DNA from: Rikenella sp031549665
Lineage (GTDB): Bacteria > Bacteroidota > Bacteroidia > Bacteroidales > Rikenellaceae
DNA length: 64,000 bases
Direction: 5' to 3'
NCBI GenBank assembly: GCA_031549665.1
Contig: JAVBPJ010000004.1
Location: forward strand, 1 to 64,000
Of the stretch, positions 52,587 through 62,000 are shown piece by piece. Both the position numbers and the translations under genes were made by a program. Position 1 is the first letter of the stretch. Every line of letters begins with the position of its first letter. Under the pieces are notes generated by a model, which did no database searches, had not been told where the DNA came from, and worked only from the letters and a program-made list of their open reading frames with translations.

Positions 52587-54176
52587 ATGGCACTCGATCT
52601 GAGCAAGTACGGAATCACGGGCGTGAAAGAGATCGTTCACAACCCGTCGTACCAACAACTTTTTGTGGACGAAACCGACCCGAAACTGGAAGGTTTCGAA
52701 AAAGGAACCCAAACCAACACCGGCGCGGTATGCGTTCGCACCGGCATCTTCACCGGCCGCTCGCCCAAAGACAAATACACCGTTCTGGACGACAGCACAC
52801 GGAAAGATTTCTGGTTCGACGGAACCATCAACCGCTCGATGACCCCCGAAACTTTCGACAAGCTCGAAGCGTTGGTGGTGAAACAGCTCTCGAACAAACA
52901 AAAACTCTACGTCGTAGACACCTACTGCGGCACGAACGCCGACACCCGCATGAAGGTGCGCTTCATCATGGAAGTGGCCTGGCAGGCGCACTTCGTAACC
53001 AACATGTTCATCCGTCCGTCGCACTACGAACTGGCCAACTACGGCGAACCCGACTTCGTGGTGATGAACGGCAGCAAATGCGTGAATCCCGACTGGAAAG
53101 AGATGGGGCTCAACTCCGAAAATTTCGTGGCCTTCAACCTGACCAAGAAACTGCAGGTGATCGGCGGTACCTGGTACGGCGGCGAAATGAAGAAAGGGAT
53201 GTTCAGCGTGATGAACTACTACATGCCCCTGAAAGGGATCGCTTCGATGCACTGCTCGGCCAACGTGGGCGAGGCGGGCGACGTGGCGCTCTTCTTCGGC
53301 CTGTCGGGAACGGGTAAAACCACCCTGTCGGCCGACCCGAAACGCTACCTGATCGGCGATGACGAACACGGCTGGGACGACCAGGGAGTGTTCAACTACG
53401 AAGGCGGTTGCTATGCCAAAACCATCAACCTGAGCGCCGAAAACGAACCCGACATCTGGCGGGCCATCAAACGCGACGCACTGTTGGAAAACGTAACCGT
53501 TGCGGCCGACGGAACCCCCGACTACGCCGACGGTTCGGTTACCGAAAACACCCGCGTTTCGTACCCGATCTACCACATCAACAAAATCGTGCTGCCCTCG
53601 AAAGCGGGCCACGCCAAAAAGATCATCTACCTGTCGGCTGACGCTTTCGGGGTATTGCCTCCGGTTTCGATCCTCGACGAACAACAGGCTCAGTACCACT
53701 TCCTGTGCGGCTACACGTCGAAACTGGCCGGTACCGAACGCGGCATCACCGAACCCACTCCGTCGTTCTCGCCCGCATTCGGCGAAGCGTTCCTCACCGT
53801 CCACCCCACCATCTACGCCAAAGTACTGGCCGATAAGATGAAAAAACACGGCTGTACCGCCTACCTGGTGAACACCGGATGGAACGGAACTGGCAAACGG
53901 ATCTCGATCAAGGATACCCGCGCCATCATCGACGCGATCATCGACGGTTCGATCGAAAAAGCGCCCCGCGTGCAGATTCCGATCCTGAACCTGACCGCTC
54001 CCAAGGCGTTGAACAACGTGTCGGAAGGCATCCTCGACCCGCGCGACACCTACAAGGATGTTGCCGAGTGGGAAACCAAAGCCAAGAGCCTGGCCGCGAA
54101 ATACATCGCCAACTTCGAACAGTACACCGATACTCCCGAAGGCAAGGCGCTGATCCCCGTAGGGCCGAAGCTGTAA
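52587..54176 (+). CDS. pckA: Phosphoenolpyruvate carboxykinase (ATP)
   Basis: 529-residue ATP-type PEPCK (oxaloacetate + ATP to PEP + CO2 + ADP). In anaerobic Bacteroidetes it works mainly in the CO2-fixing direction toward oxaloacetate and succinate. Blocks: FTGRSPKDKYTV (about 54-65), MHCSANVG, the kinase-1 P-loop GLSGTGKTTLSADPKR (about 240-255), DDEHGWDDQGVFNYEGGCYAKTI and the C-terminal NTGWNGTGKRISI. Full length and monocistronic, with a clean promoter and terminator. Confidence 0.97.
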   Translation: MALDLSKYGITGVKEIVHNPSYQQLFVDETDPKLEGFEKGTQTNTGAVCVRTGIFTGRSPKDKYTVLDDSTRKDFWFDGTINRSMTPETFDKLEALVVKQLSNKQKLYVVDTYCGTNADTRMKVRFIMEVAWQAHFVTNMFIRPSHYELANYGEPDFVVMNGSKCVNPDWKEMGLNSENFVAFNLTKKLQVIGGTWYGGEMKKGMFSVMNYYMPLKGIASMHCSANVGEAGDVALFFGLSGTGKTTLSADPKRYLIGDDEHGWDDQGVFNYEGGCYAKTINLSAENEPDIWRAIKRDALLENVTVAADGTPDYADGSVTENTRVSYPIYHINKIVLPSKAGHAKKIIYLSADAFGVLPPVSILDEQQAQYHFLCGYTSKLAGTERGITEPTPSFSPAFGEAFLTVHPTIYAKVLADKMKKHGCTAYLVNTGWNGTGKRISIKDTRAIIDAIIDGSIEKAPRVQIPILNLTAPKALNNVSEGILDPRDTYKDVAEWETKAKSLAAKYIANFEQYTDTPEGKALIPVGPKL

Positions 54177-54196
54177 TTCCTCTGAATTCTTTATGG

Positions 54197-54229
54197 AAAG
54201 GGGCCGTCCAAAAATTGGACGGCCCCTTT
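54197..54229 (+). terminator. pckA terminator
   Basis: 15-bp stem aaaggggccgtccaa / ttggacggccccttt with a 3-nt loop, then ttgtttt. Confidence 0.92.
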
Positions 54230-54357
54230 TGTTTTGGTTTCGGTGGATTGTATTGTGGCTTTGTTTGCGGTAAACGACCGTTTCTTGCCCGTCTTCGTAC
54301 ACCCCGGAAGCCTCTCAAGCGGGGAACGCTGTATTGGTCGCCCCTTGCCGGGCGTTG

Positions 54358-54801
54358 CTACAGCTCTTTCTTCAGGTAGACCATGTCGATAAGCTGTACG
54401 CCGTCTTCAAAGATCGGATGGTCGTAATTGTCTGTAAAAAAGTTCTTTATGCGGTGCGATCTTTCAAATCCGCGACCCTGATAAAACGATAGGATTGCCG
54501 GGGTTTCGCCCGTCCCGACAAACATGGTTTTGTGGAGTGGTTTGTAAAAATCAGAGACGAACCCTATCAATGCCGTTCCGTATCCTTTGCCTTGGTCGTT
54601 CGTATGTGTCGCTATGTTTTTTAATTCGCAGGTGCCGTCACCCGTCGAAACCACGACGCAAACGCTCTTCAGATCGTCGTCGTACAGCGCAAACATATCT
54701 CCGTCGGCCAAATATCGGTCGATCATCTCCTCTTGTTCGTCTGCCAGCAGCAACAGGTCGAGGAAGCGTTTTTTATCGCTCGTGATCCGTTCTATTTTCA
54801 A
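54358..54801 (-). CDS. GNAT family N-acetyltransferase
   Basis: 147-residue GNAT protein. The acetyl-CoA loop is in LKNIATHTNDQGKGYGTALIG (about 59-79; Q/RxxGxG/A motif QGKGYG), with the C-terminal GETPAILSFYQGRGFERSHR strand. Substrate unknown. Codons are clearly more AT-rich than in the neighbouring pckA and Fe-S nitroreductase genes, which could mean recent acquisition. No promoter box was recognised upstream. Confidence 0.85.
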   Translation of the reverse strand: MKIERITSDKKRFLDLLLLADEQEEMIDRYLADGDMFALYDDDLKSVCVVVSTGDGTCELKNIATHTNDQGKGYGTALIGFVSDFYKPLHKTMFVGTGETPAILSFYQGRGFERSHRIKNFFTDNYDHPIFEDGVQLIDMVYLKKEL

Positions 54802-54856
54802 GCCGGTGTCGGTTTGGATTTTTGTACTTCGTCAGTCCGGTCGGGGATGAAAACCG

Positions 54857-55723
54857 TCAAACCTGACGGATGACGGCCTCTTTCCGGTCGATGTAGTTGG
54901 GGAAGAGGAAAGCAGGCACGCCCATGCCCATGCCGGCGCGGATCACGTCGCCCTCGGGAAGACCCAGGACGCGGGTGAGCCGTTCGGCCTTGCCCATTTT
55001 CAGGGCCCGCAGCACAAAACCGGTGTAAAATTGCGATATGCCGAGGCTTTCGGCCATCAGCGAGGCGTTTTGGTAGGCGAGGTTCGCGTCCTCGGTCCCG
55101 TAATTGCTTCCGGCGGGGCCGTGGATGAAAAGCACGGCCGAGGCTCCGCGCAGAATCAGGTCGCCCCCCTGCTCGCGCTCTTGCTTCATGGCCCGGAAAC
55201 GGGGGACATAGCGGTAAATTTCGGGCAGGATCGGCTTGAGCAGCGGCTGTACCAGCGGGTGGGTCAGCTTTTTGAGCAGCGACTCGAAGGTGTCGATGGT
55301 GTAGGTGCGGATCAGATCGACCTTCGCGGGATCGGTTACCAGCGTAAAACGTACCTGTTGGGCGTTGCTTGCGGTGGGGGCGCGGTGAGCGGCCTCGAGA
55401 ATCAGGGTCAGCTTGCCCGAGGGGATCACCTCGCGGCTGAAGGCGCGGTTCGAGCGACGGCTGCGCATCAGCAGCATCAGCGATTCGGGCGAGGGGAGCG
55501 CCTTGCGGTCGATGGGATGCACCCGTTCGGGCGGAAAATCGGCGTGGTCGACCGCGTCGGTAGGACAAACCCCGGCGCAGTGGCCGCAAACAATGCAGCT
55601 TTCGATGTTGTGAAGCTCGATGTCGGCCTTGGGGGCCGGCTGAACGAAAATGCCCGAGGGGCAAACCCGGGCGCAATGGCCGCAACGGATGCAGCGGTCG
55701 GTGCGAATTTGAATGGTGGTCAT
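54857..55723 (-). CDS. Ferredoxin-nitroreductase fusion protein
   Basis: 288-residue protein with an N-terminal 2[4Fe-4S] ferredoxin domain (CIRCGHCARVCPSG and CIVCGHCAGVCPTD, about 12-58) joined to an FMN nitroreductase domain (MRSRRSNRAFSREVIP; EAAHRAPTASNAQQVRF; NASLMAESLGISQFYTGF). Such proteins are common in anaerobes and probably pass ferredoxin-level electrons to the flavin; the acceptor is unknown. The start MTTIQIRTDRC at 55723 is preferred over one three codons earlier. The promoter is at 55763-55756. Confidence 0.92.
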   Translation of the reverse strand: MTTIQIRTDRCIRCGHCARVCPSGIFVQPAPKADIELHNIESCIVCGHCAGVCPTDAVDHADFPPERVHPIDRKALPSPESLMLLMRSRRSNRAFSREVIPSGKLTLILEAAHRAPTASNAQQVRFTLVTDPAKVDLIRTYTIDTFESLLKKLTHPLVQPLLKPILPEIYRYVPRFRAMKQEREQGGDLILRGASAVLFIHGPAGSNYGTEDANLAYQNASLMAESLGISQFYTGFVLRALKMGKAERLTRVLGLPEGDVIRAGMGMGVPAFLFPNYIDRKEAVIRQV

Positions 55724-55755
55724 GGTCTGCAAGGGGGATTAACTGACATGAATCC

Positions 55756-55763
55756 CAAAGGTA
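55756..55763 (-). promoter_or_regulatory. -7 box of the ferredoxin-nitroreductase gene
   Basis: TACCTTTG on the minus strand, 32 bp before the ATG. Confidence 0.68.
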
Positions 55764-55892
55764 ATAAAAATCGTGTTCGGTGGTGTCGCAGGGCAGGGGT
55801 GTCCGGCGCTTTTTCCGGAGGTGCCGGATCGCCCCAGGTCAGAGGTAAATCATTAAAAACGAGGGAGTGGTACATCGAGCCGAAATTTGAGA

Positions 55893-55900
55893 TACCTTTG
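55893..55900 (+). promoter_or_regulatory. -7 box of the lipocalin-like lipoprotein gene
   Basis: TACCTTTG, 32 bp before the ATG at 55933. Confidence 0.7.
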
Positions 55901-55932
55901 TTGCAGTATTTAACCACTAAAACCAGATACGA

Positions 55933-56502
55933 ATGAAAAAAGTTCTCTTCTCTCTGTTGGCCGCCGTCGTTCTTTGCGCCTGCGGAAAACCCGAACCCAA
56001 ACAAATGATGGGCTTCATTGCCGATGCTTCGATGAACACGGTGGTTGTGAAAGCGCTTACCAGCGATTCGACCTACGTTTTCTCGACGATGGACGCCGAC
56101 AAAACCGACGCGAACGGCCTGTTGATCGGTTCGCCCGTGATCGTTGAGTACACCGGCGAGTTGCAGGAAGTTACTCCGGCCACCAAGGTATCGGCCGACG
56201 CCACCTATTCCAAAGCGGTGGGCCGCTGGTTGATGCCCGACCCGAACGCTCCCGGCGTCGATTCGATGAAGATGGGGATCAACCTGGAAGTAGAGGGAGT
56301 TGCCTCGTCGGTGAATATGGCCACGCTGGTGTATCAGTCGTGGGAGCTGCAAGGCCCCGAAAACGCGCTGATTCTGCACTGCCAAAGCCTCGGTAACGGA
56401 CAAACGATCGACTGCACCGAAAACGCCGTGATCAGCGAAAAAGACGGCAAGCTCTACCTGAGCATCGAAGGCACCGACGTGGTGTACGAAAAGGCCGAGT
56501 AA
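55933..56502 (+). CDS. Lipocalin-like lipoprotein
   Basis: 189-residue lipoprotein: signal KKVLFSLLAAVVLCAC with cysteine at residue 17 (lipobox VLCAC). An OB-like first half (GFIADASMNTVVVKALTSD; FSTMDADKTDANGLLIGSPV) is followed by a lipocalin-type second half beginning AVGRWLMPDP and ending with ENALILHCQSLGNGQTIDC. The family is widespread in Bacteroidales and its role is unknown. Probably anchored to the outer membrane. Monocistronic, closed by the hairpin at 56581. Confidence 0.85.
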   Translation: MKKVLFSLLAAVVLCACGKPEPKQMMGFIADASMNTVVVKALTSDSTYVFSTMDADKTDANGLLIGSPVIVEYTGELQEVTPATKVSADATYSKAVGRWLMPDPNAPGVDSMKMGINLEVEGVASSVNMATLVYQSWELQGPENALILHCQSLGNGQTIDCTENAVISEKDGKLYLSIEGTDVVYEKAE

Positions 56503-56580
56503 CCGACGCTTCTTTCCGCGCCCCCTTCGGCCTTGCCGCCGAAAGCCTTTGCAGCGACCAAGTCGCACCGCCCTGATGAA

Positions 56581-56610
56581 TCGAGGCCGCCCCGTTAAGG
56601 GCGGCCTCGA
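56581..56610 (+). terminator. Terminator of the lipocalin-like gene
   Basis: 12-bp perfect stem tcgaggccgccc / gggcggcctcga with loop cgttaa, followed by tttg. The same sequence in inverse orientation occurs at 57582-57610. Confidence 0.82.
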
Positions 56611-56809
56611 TTTGTGCGGCCCGGTTCTTTTGCCCGGCCGCATCAACGGGATGTTCGTAAGGCCCGAACGAATAGATCCCCTATGATTTGAGTGTTACGC
56701 AGAAAAACAGCGTGGGGTAGTTACGCTGTCTATGGTGTCCCGTGGTTTACATTGCAGAGCTAACGGCGTCGTTTTTGTGTCGCAGCACAGTTGCCGCACC
56801 AAACGAAAA

Positions 56810-56835
56810 CCGGGATGCGCGAAAGCGCATCCCGG
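56810..56835 (-). terminator. Terminator of the HdeD-like gene
   Basis: 11-bp perfect stem ccgggatgcgc / gcgcatcccgg with a 4-nt loop, followed on the minus strand by ttttcgttt. Confidence 0.85.
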
Positions 56836-56859
56836 CCCGTGCAGGATGATTACCCTTTC

Positions 56860-57432
56860 CTACGGTTGGATGTGTTCGCCGATTTTTTTAAGCTTCAGGG
56901 CCAGCGAAATGCGGAAGATGCCGATAAACAGGAACGAAAATGCGGTCATATAAACGGCCAGGAACGCTCCGGTAAAAGGCGACCATATGATGAATATGGC
57001 AGAGATCACAGCCAGGATGCCAAGCGTCAGGTACCAGCCCCAGCCCTTGACTCCCATGCCGCTCAGGTCGAACGAAAAGCCCATTGTCGAAAAGCCGCGG
57101 AACATGAGCCAGAACGCTATGATGTAAGGGATAATGATGGCCGTCAGTCCGGGATGGCTAATCAGGTAGGCGCCCAGCAGCAGGTCGATGATGCCTCCGA
57201 TCAGGTACCATCCCCATCCGTGAAGACGTTTGCTGTTCGAAGCCGCGAAAGCGATCTCGAACAGCCCGCTCACAAACATGAATACGCTGACAAAGAGAAC
57301 GAGCGCCTCGTACGTCGCCACCGGGGCGACCATCATCCAGAGCGCTGCAATGACAAACAAAATGCCCAAAAGCAACGAGATCCACCAGTTGCGTACAGAG
57401 GACATGACCGATTCTGTGATTGGATTTTTCAT
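56860..57432 (-). CDS. HdeD family membrane protein (DUF308)
   Basis: 190-residue protein with six membrane helices arranged as three similar pairs, typical of HdeD/DUF308. Repeated blocks are NWWISLLLGILFVIAALWMM, GWGWYLIGGIIDLLLGAYLI and GWGWYLTLGILAVISAIFII. HdeD is linked to acid resistance in E. coli at high cell density; the biochemical role is unknown. A weak promoter-like TACATTAG lies about 35 bp upstream. It stands alone between two terminators. Confidence 0.88.
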   Translation of the reverse strand: MKNPITESVMSSVRNWWISLLLGILFVIAALWMMVAPVATYEALVLFVSVFMFVSGLFEIAFAASNSKRLHGWGWYLIGGIIDLLLGAYLISHPGLTAIIIPYIIAFWLMFRGFSTMGFSFDLSGMGVKGWGWYLTLGILAVISAIFIIWSPFTGAFLAVYMTAFSFLFIGIFRISLALKLKKIGEHIQP

Positions 57433-57581
57433 GGGAATAAGATTTAGTTAGACACCACTAATGTACGACATAAATCGCGCCATTGTTTTTCCGGGGTACG
57501 ATTTATCCCGAGGGGGAGCATGAAAAATCCGGTTTCTCCAGCTTTTTACGTACGGGAAGCGCGTATCGAAGCCCCCAATGA

Positions 57582-57610
57582 TCGAGGCCGCCCTTAACGG
57601 GGCGGCCTCG
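57582..57610 (-). terminator. Terminator of the outer-membrane protein gene
   Basis: On the minus strand this is cgaggccgccc, cgttaa loop, gggcggcctcga, the same hairpin as at 56581-56610 but inverted in the chromosome. It lies 57 bp after the stop of the minus-strand gene. Confidence 0.78.
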
Positions 57611-57666
57611 TAGATGGCAAGGGAAGCGACGGGATGACGATTCCTGTTGCGTGTTCTGCCCCGGCG

Positions 57667-58302
57667 CTAAAACTTTACGAAAAATCCCAGGTGGACCAGC
57701 CCCTTGTATCCGTAGCCAAATTCCAAGTTGAAGCCCGCGTTGTGGCCCACCTGCATACATAGCGGCGATAGCTGAGCGCCCAGGTACAGGTTGGTTTCTT
57801 TCTCTGATTCGCCGTCGACCGTAAGCTTTTGGCTGTCCAAAAGCAGGCCGATCCCGATAAAGCCGTACAGTTTGAATTTTTTGTGGTTGACGTACCTGTA
57901 CTCCGCCTCGGCGGGTGCAAGGGTGAAGTGGTTGTTTATTACGTTCCCGGTGCCGCCTCCGTCAACCTCGAGGTCCGACCTCATGTTGCCGTAGGTGAAC
58001 GATCCGCCGATCAGGAAACGCTCCCTCAGCGCGTATCGATAAGTTACGTTGTAGTTTCCGGACAATCTGTCGTTCACCGTGGAGTATATCCCTGCGTTCG
58101 TACCGGAGAATACGATCGCGTCGAAACCATCCGAAAGATCGCTCCCACTCCAGCCGCCGATACCGCCCCTGATTTCGTGCCTTTTGACCGTTTCGGCAGG
58201 GGTGTTGGTTTGGGCCAGGGAGGTTGGGCAGCTGAAGAGCGCCGCCGACAGCGCGAATAGGATCGCAAATGTTTTCGGATTGAGCAACTCGATCGATTTC
58301 AT
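57667..58302 (-). CDS. Predicted outer-membrane beta-barrel protein
   Basis: 211-residue exported protein with a signal peptide (FAILFALSAALFSCPTSLAQ). The mature part shows alternating hydrophobic/polar strands and aromatic girdles (YNVTYRYALRERFLIGGSFTYG; AEYRYVNHKKFKLYGFIGIGL; FNLEFGYGYKGLVHLGFFVKF). The C-terminal phenylalanine is typical of outer-membrane barrels, probably 8 strands. Function unknown. The promoter box TACCTTTG at 58425-58418 implies a leader of about 110 nt. Confidence 0.8.
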   Translation of the reverse strand: MKSIELLNPKTFAILFALSAALFSCPTSLAQTNTPAETVKRHEIRGGIGGWSGSDLSDGFDAIVFSGTNAGIYSTVNDRLSGNYNVTYRYALRERFLIGGSFTYGNMRSDLEVDGGGTGNVINNHFTLAPAEAEYRYVNHKKFKLYGFIGIGLLLDSQKLTVDGESEKETNLYLGAQLSPLCMQVGHNAGFNLEFGYGYKGLVHLGFFVKF

Positions 58303-58417
58303 GGTGGTGGATTGGGCGGTTTTGGGATGAAAAATCGTCGGATGTTTTGTTTTCAGGCCTTCCCCGTCGTCGGCCTGCCATGCGGGAAAAGTAACAGGGG
58401 GTTGCGGAAAATTGTTC

Positions 58418-58425
58418 CAAAGGTA
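58418..58425 (-). promoter_or_regulatory. -7 box of the outer-membrane protein gene
   Basis: TACCTTTG on the minus strand, 115 bp before the ATG; the leader between them has no recognised riboswitch. Confidence 0.5.
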
Positions 58426-58562
58426 ACGAAAAAAGTCGCCATAATAGCTTTTGTATTATTATATGACAGAGGATTTTTTCGTTTGCAGGAAACGGATGGG
58501 GGAGAATTAGAAAAGAAAAAGGTTAACTGCCTATTTGTCAGACAATTAACCTTTCTTAAAAG

Positions 58563-58635
<73 letters not shown>

Positions 58636-58651
58636 GGGGCTTTTGTGGGTG

Positions 58652-58659
58652 CAAAGGTA
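58652..58659 (-). promoter_or_regulatory. -7 box of tRNA-Phe
   Basis: TACCTTTG on the minus strand; predicted start about 12 nt before the mature tRNA 5' end. Confidence 0.7.
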
Positions 58660-58909
58660 GTGCGAAAAAGCGCCAATTCCAAACCTTGGGTCGAGTTTTT
58701 TCGGGGAATCTGTTCGGAAAATAGCCTCAACGGAAACGGTTCGAGCGGGAACGCACCCAAAGCCAACGCCTTGCGGGACGCTCCCGCTGCACGGGTGCGC
58801 CGAAGGAGGTCATAAAAAAAGGCTCTCCAAAAACGGATCGTACAAAGCACTGTCTCTGAAAGATGCGCCGGGAAACAGCGCCAAGAGCCGTGGCATGGGC
58901 GCCTGCGGC

Positions 58910-59095
58910 GTCGAAAACAATCCCAAAACAAGGTATCTTTGCGGCATGAACCGCAAGAATACCGACCCTCGGGGAGGCGTAGAACAGAAACTCTCCGTAC
59001 GTGCAGGAGGTGTTGAAAAAAAAGTCTCCGAGCGTCGAAAGGATACCGAATCGAACCTCGGCGGGTGCCGGGCAGGCGTTGAACAAACCTCTCCC
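58910..59095 (+). repeat. Imperfect 33-bp repeats at the start of metH
   Basis: Clear copies begin at 58973 and 59006 (33 bp apart) and at 59072 (66 bp further, twice the unit), with the pattern g(g/c)agg(c/t)gt(a/t)gaa then ctctcc or similar. A related unit at about 58910 (ggcgtcgaaaac) lies upstream of the start codon and runs into the promoter. In the metH frame they read GVEN, GVEQ, GVEK and GVEQ. Confidence 0.6.
58934..58941 (+). promoter_or_regulatory. -7 box of metH (predicted leaderless)
   Basis: TATCTTTG followed after four bases (cggc) by the ATG at 58946; the mRNA would begin at or beside the ATG, leaving no room for a riboswitch. Confidence 0.6.
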
Positions 59096-62000
59096 CCGGC
59101 CGCCCGCCGAGCCATCCCCCTCGACCGTATCCTGGTGCTGGACGGGGCGATGGGAACCCTGATCCAGGCCCAGGGCATAGAAACCTCCTGCAACGACCTG
59201 CTGTCGATCGACCGCCCCGAGGTGATCGAGGCGATCCACGCCCGGTACCTCGAAGCCGGAGCCGACATCGTGTCGACCAACAGCTTCAACGCCAACCCCA
59301 TATCGCTCGGCGACTACGGCCTGGCCGGGCGCACCTATGAACTAAACCGCGCTGCCGCCGCGCTGGCGCGCCGTGCGGCCGATCGCTACGCCACCCCCGA
59401 GCGGCCCCGTTACGTGGCCGGATCGGTGGGACCCACCAACCGGAGTTGTTCGATTTCGCCCGACATCAACCGTCCGGGCTTCCGCAACATCCGCTTCGAA
59501 GAGCTGGCCGAGGCTTACGCGCAGCAGTTGCGCGGACTGGTGGACGGCGGGGTCGACCTGATCCTGCTGGAAACCTTTTTCGACACCCTCAACGCCAAGG
59601 CCGCCGTGTACGCCCTGCGGACATTGCTCGGGCTGGCCGACTTCCCGCTGATCGTCTCGGGCACTGTAACCGACGCCAGCGGCCGCCTGCTGTCGGGACA
59701 AACCATCGAGGCTTTTTACTGCTCGATCGAACACGCCCGTCCGCTGGCCGTGGGGTTGAACTGCGGCTTCGGGGCCGCCTCGCTCCGGCCCTACATCGAG
59801 CGGTTGGCGCGCATCGCTCCGTGCGCCGTGTCGGCCCACCCCAACGCCGGACTGCCCAACCTGATGGGGGGGTACGACGAGTCGCCCGAACAGATGGCCC
59901 AGGTGATGGAGGGCTATTTCCGGGCCGGATTGCTCAACATCGTGGGCGGATGCTGCGGCACCACGCCCGACCACATCGCAGCCATCGCCCGACGTGCGGC
60001 GGAGTTCGCCCCGCGGTCGATGGAACCCTCGGCGCAGCGGCGAATCACCCGTCTGGCGGGCCTGGAATTGCTGGAAATCACTCCTGAACAGAACTTCATA
60101 AACATCGGTGAACGCACCAACGTGGCCGGATCGGCCCGTTTTGCTCGCCTTGTCCGCGAGGGCGATTACGAGGCGGCCCTGCAGGTGGCCCGGCAGCAGG
60201 TCGAGGCCGGAGCGCAGGTGATCGACCTGTGCATGGACGCCCCGATGATCGACGCAGGAGTGGCGATGGTCGAATTCCTGCAACGCATGGCGGCCGAACC
60301 CGACATTGCCCGTCGGCCGGTGATGATCGATTCGTCGGACTGGCGGGTGATCGAGGCGGGGCTGCGGGCCACGCAGGGCAAGGCGGTGGTCAACTCCATT
60401 TCGCTCAAAGAGGGCGAGGCCGGGTTCCTGGCCCGAGCCCGTGCCGCCCGCGCCTACGGGGCGGCGGTGGTGGTGATGCTCTTCGACGAGCGGGGACAGG
60501 CCGATACCTATGAACGAAAAATCGAGGTGGCCGGACGGTCGTATCGACTGCTGACCGAGGATGGTTTTCCGCCCGAAGAACTGATTTTCGACCCCAATGT
60601 GTTGTCCGTGTCTACGGGATTGCCCGAACACGACGACTACGGCCGCGCTTTCATCGAGGCGTGTCGGTGGATCAAAACGAACTGTCCGGGCGCCAGGGTG
60701 AGCGGCGGGGTGAGCAACCTCTCTTTCTCGTTCCGCGGGAACAACCCGGTGCGCGAGGCGCTGCACGCCGTTTTTCTTTACCACGCCATCCGCGCGGGCA
60801 TGGACATGGGCATTGTCAATCCCGAACTGTTGCAGGTGTATACCGAAATAGATCCGCCGTTGCGGGAACTTTGCGAGGCGGTGGTGCTGAACCTCCGCCC
60901 CGATGCGAGCGAACGGCTGGTGGCCTACGCCTCGGCCCACTCCACTGCGGAACGCCCGACCGAAACCGCCGAACGGAACGCCGACACGGAACGCGCCCTG
61001 CCGCTCGACGAACGGATTGTCCGCCGGCTGGTGCGCGGCGAGACCGAGGGGGTGGAACGGGAGATGGAAGAGGCTTTCGGGCTGTGCGGCTCGTCGGTCG
61101 GAGTGATCGACCGCCTGTTGATGCCGGCCATGGGCCGGGTGGGCGAACTGTTCGCCAACGGGCAGATGTTCCTGCCGCAGGTGGTGAAGTCGGCCCGTGT
61201 GATGCAACGCGCTGTGGCGGCGCTGGAGCCCCTCATGACCGCCGAACCTGCCGCCGCGCAGGCGGCCTGTACGCTGGTGATCGCCACCGTGCGGGGCGAC
61301 GTGCACGACATTGGGAAAAACATTGTTTCGGTGGTGCTGGGCTGCAACAACTACCGGGTGGTCGATCTGGGCGTGATGACTCCGCCCGAACGGATTGTCG
61401 AGGCGGCGGTGGCCGAGGGCGCCCGCGCGGTGCTGCTGTCGGGCCTGATCACCCCGTCGCTGGAGGAGATGCGGGTGGTGGCCGAACAGTTTCAGGCCGC
61501 CGGACTCCGGATTCCGATTTGTGTGGGCGGAGCGACCACCTCGGCGCTCCACACGGCCGTCCGGCTGGCTCCGGCCTACGACGGGGTGGTGGCCCATTCG
61601 GGCGATGCTTCGGCCTGCGTACGTCTGGTGAACGCTCTGCTGAACGATCCCGATTTCGAGACGAACCACCGGCGACAACAGGCCCGTTTACGGGACGCTT
61701 ACCGGGACGAACAGCGGCAGAAGAGCCTCCGGCCCCTAGCCGAAGCGAGGAAAAATGCCCTGAAACTCGATTTTACGCGGGCTGTTGCTCCGGCCTGTCG
61801 GGGGCAGATGCTTTTCCGCGAGGTGTCGGTCGGTGAATTGATCCCGCTGATCGACTGGTCGTTCTTTTTTACCGAATGGGATATGCCCGGACGTTGGCCC
61901 GAACTGCTCGACCACCCGCAAAAAGGGGACGAGGCGCGCAAACTGCACGGCGATGCGAAACGCATGTTGGAACGGTTGGCTCGACCCGGGGCCGTGCGGA

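Larger units (their letters stand above)
56503..56859. other. Intergenic region with three hairpins
   Basis: 357 bp between the lipocalin-like gene (plus) and the HdeD-like gene (minus). It contains the plus-strand terminator at 56581, a small inverted repeat acagcgt/acgctgt at 56707-56729, and the minus-strand terminator at 56810. No gene was recognised. Confidence 0.6.

Noticed and set aside
58895..58945. Earlier in-frame ATG for metH at 58895
   Set aside because: It lies upstream of the TATCTTTG promoter and would add 17 residues with no family support.
58640..58945. Cobalamin or SAM riboswitch before metH
   Set aside because: No B12-box or conserved SAM-riboswitch core is visible, and the predicted transcript starts at the ATG.
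59342..61678. Long minus-strand open frame inside metH
   Set aside because: Antisense shadow of a complete MetH; repetitive Gly/Arg/His composition.
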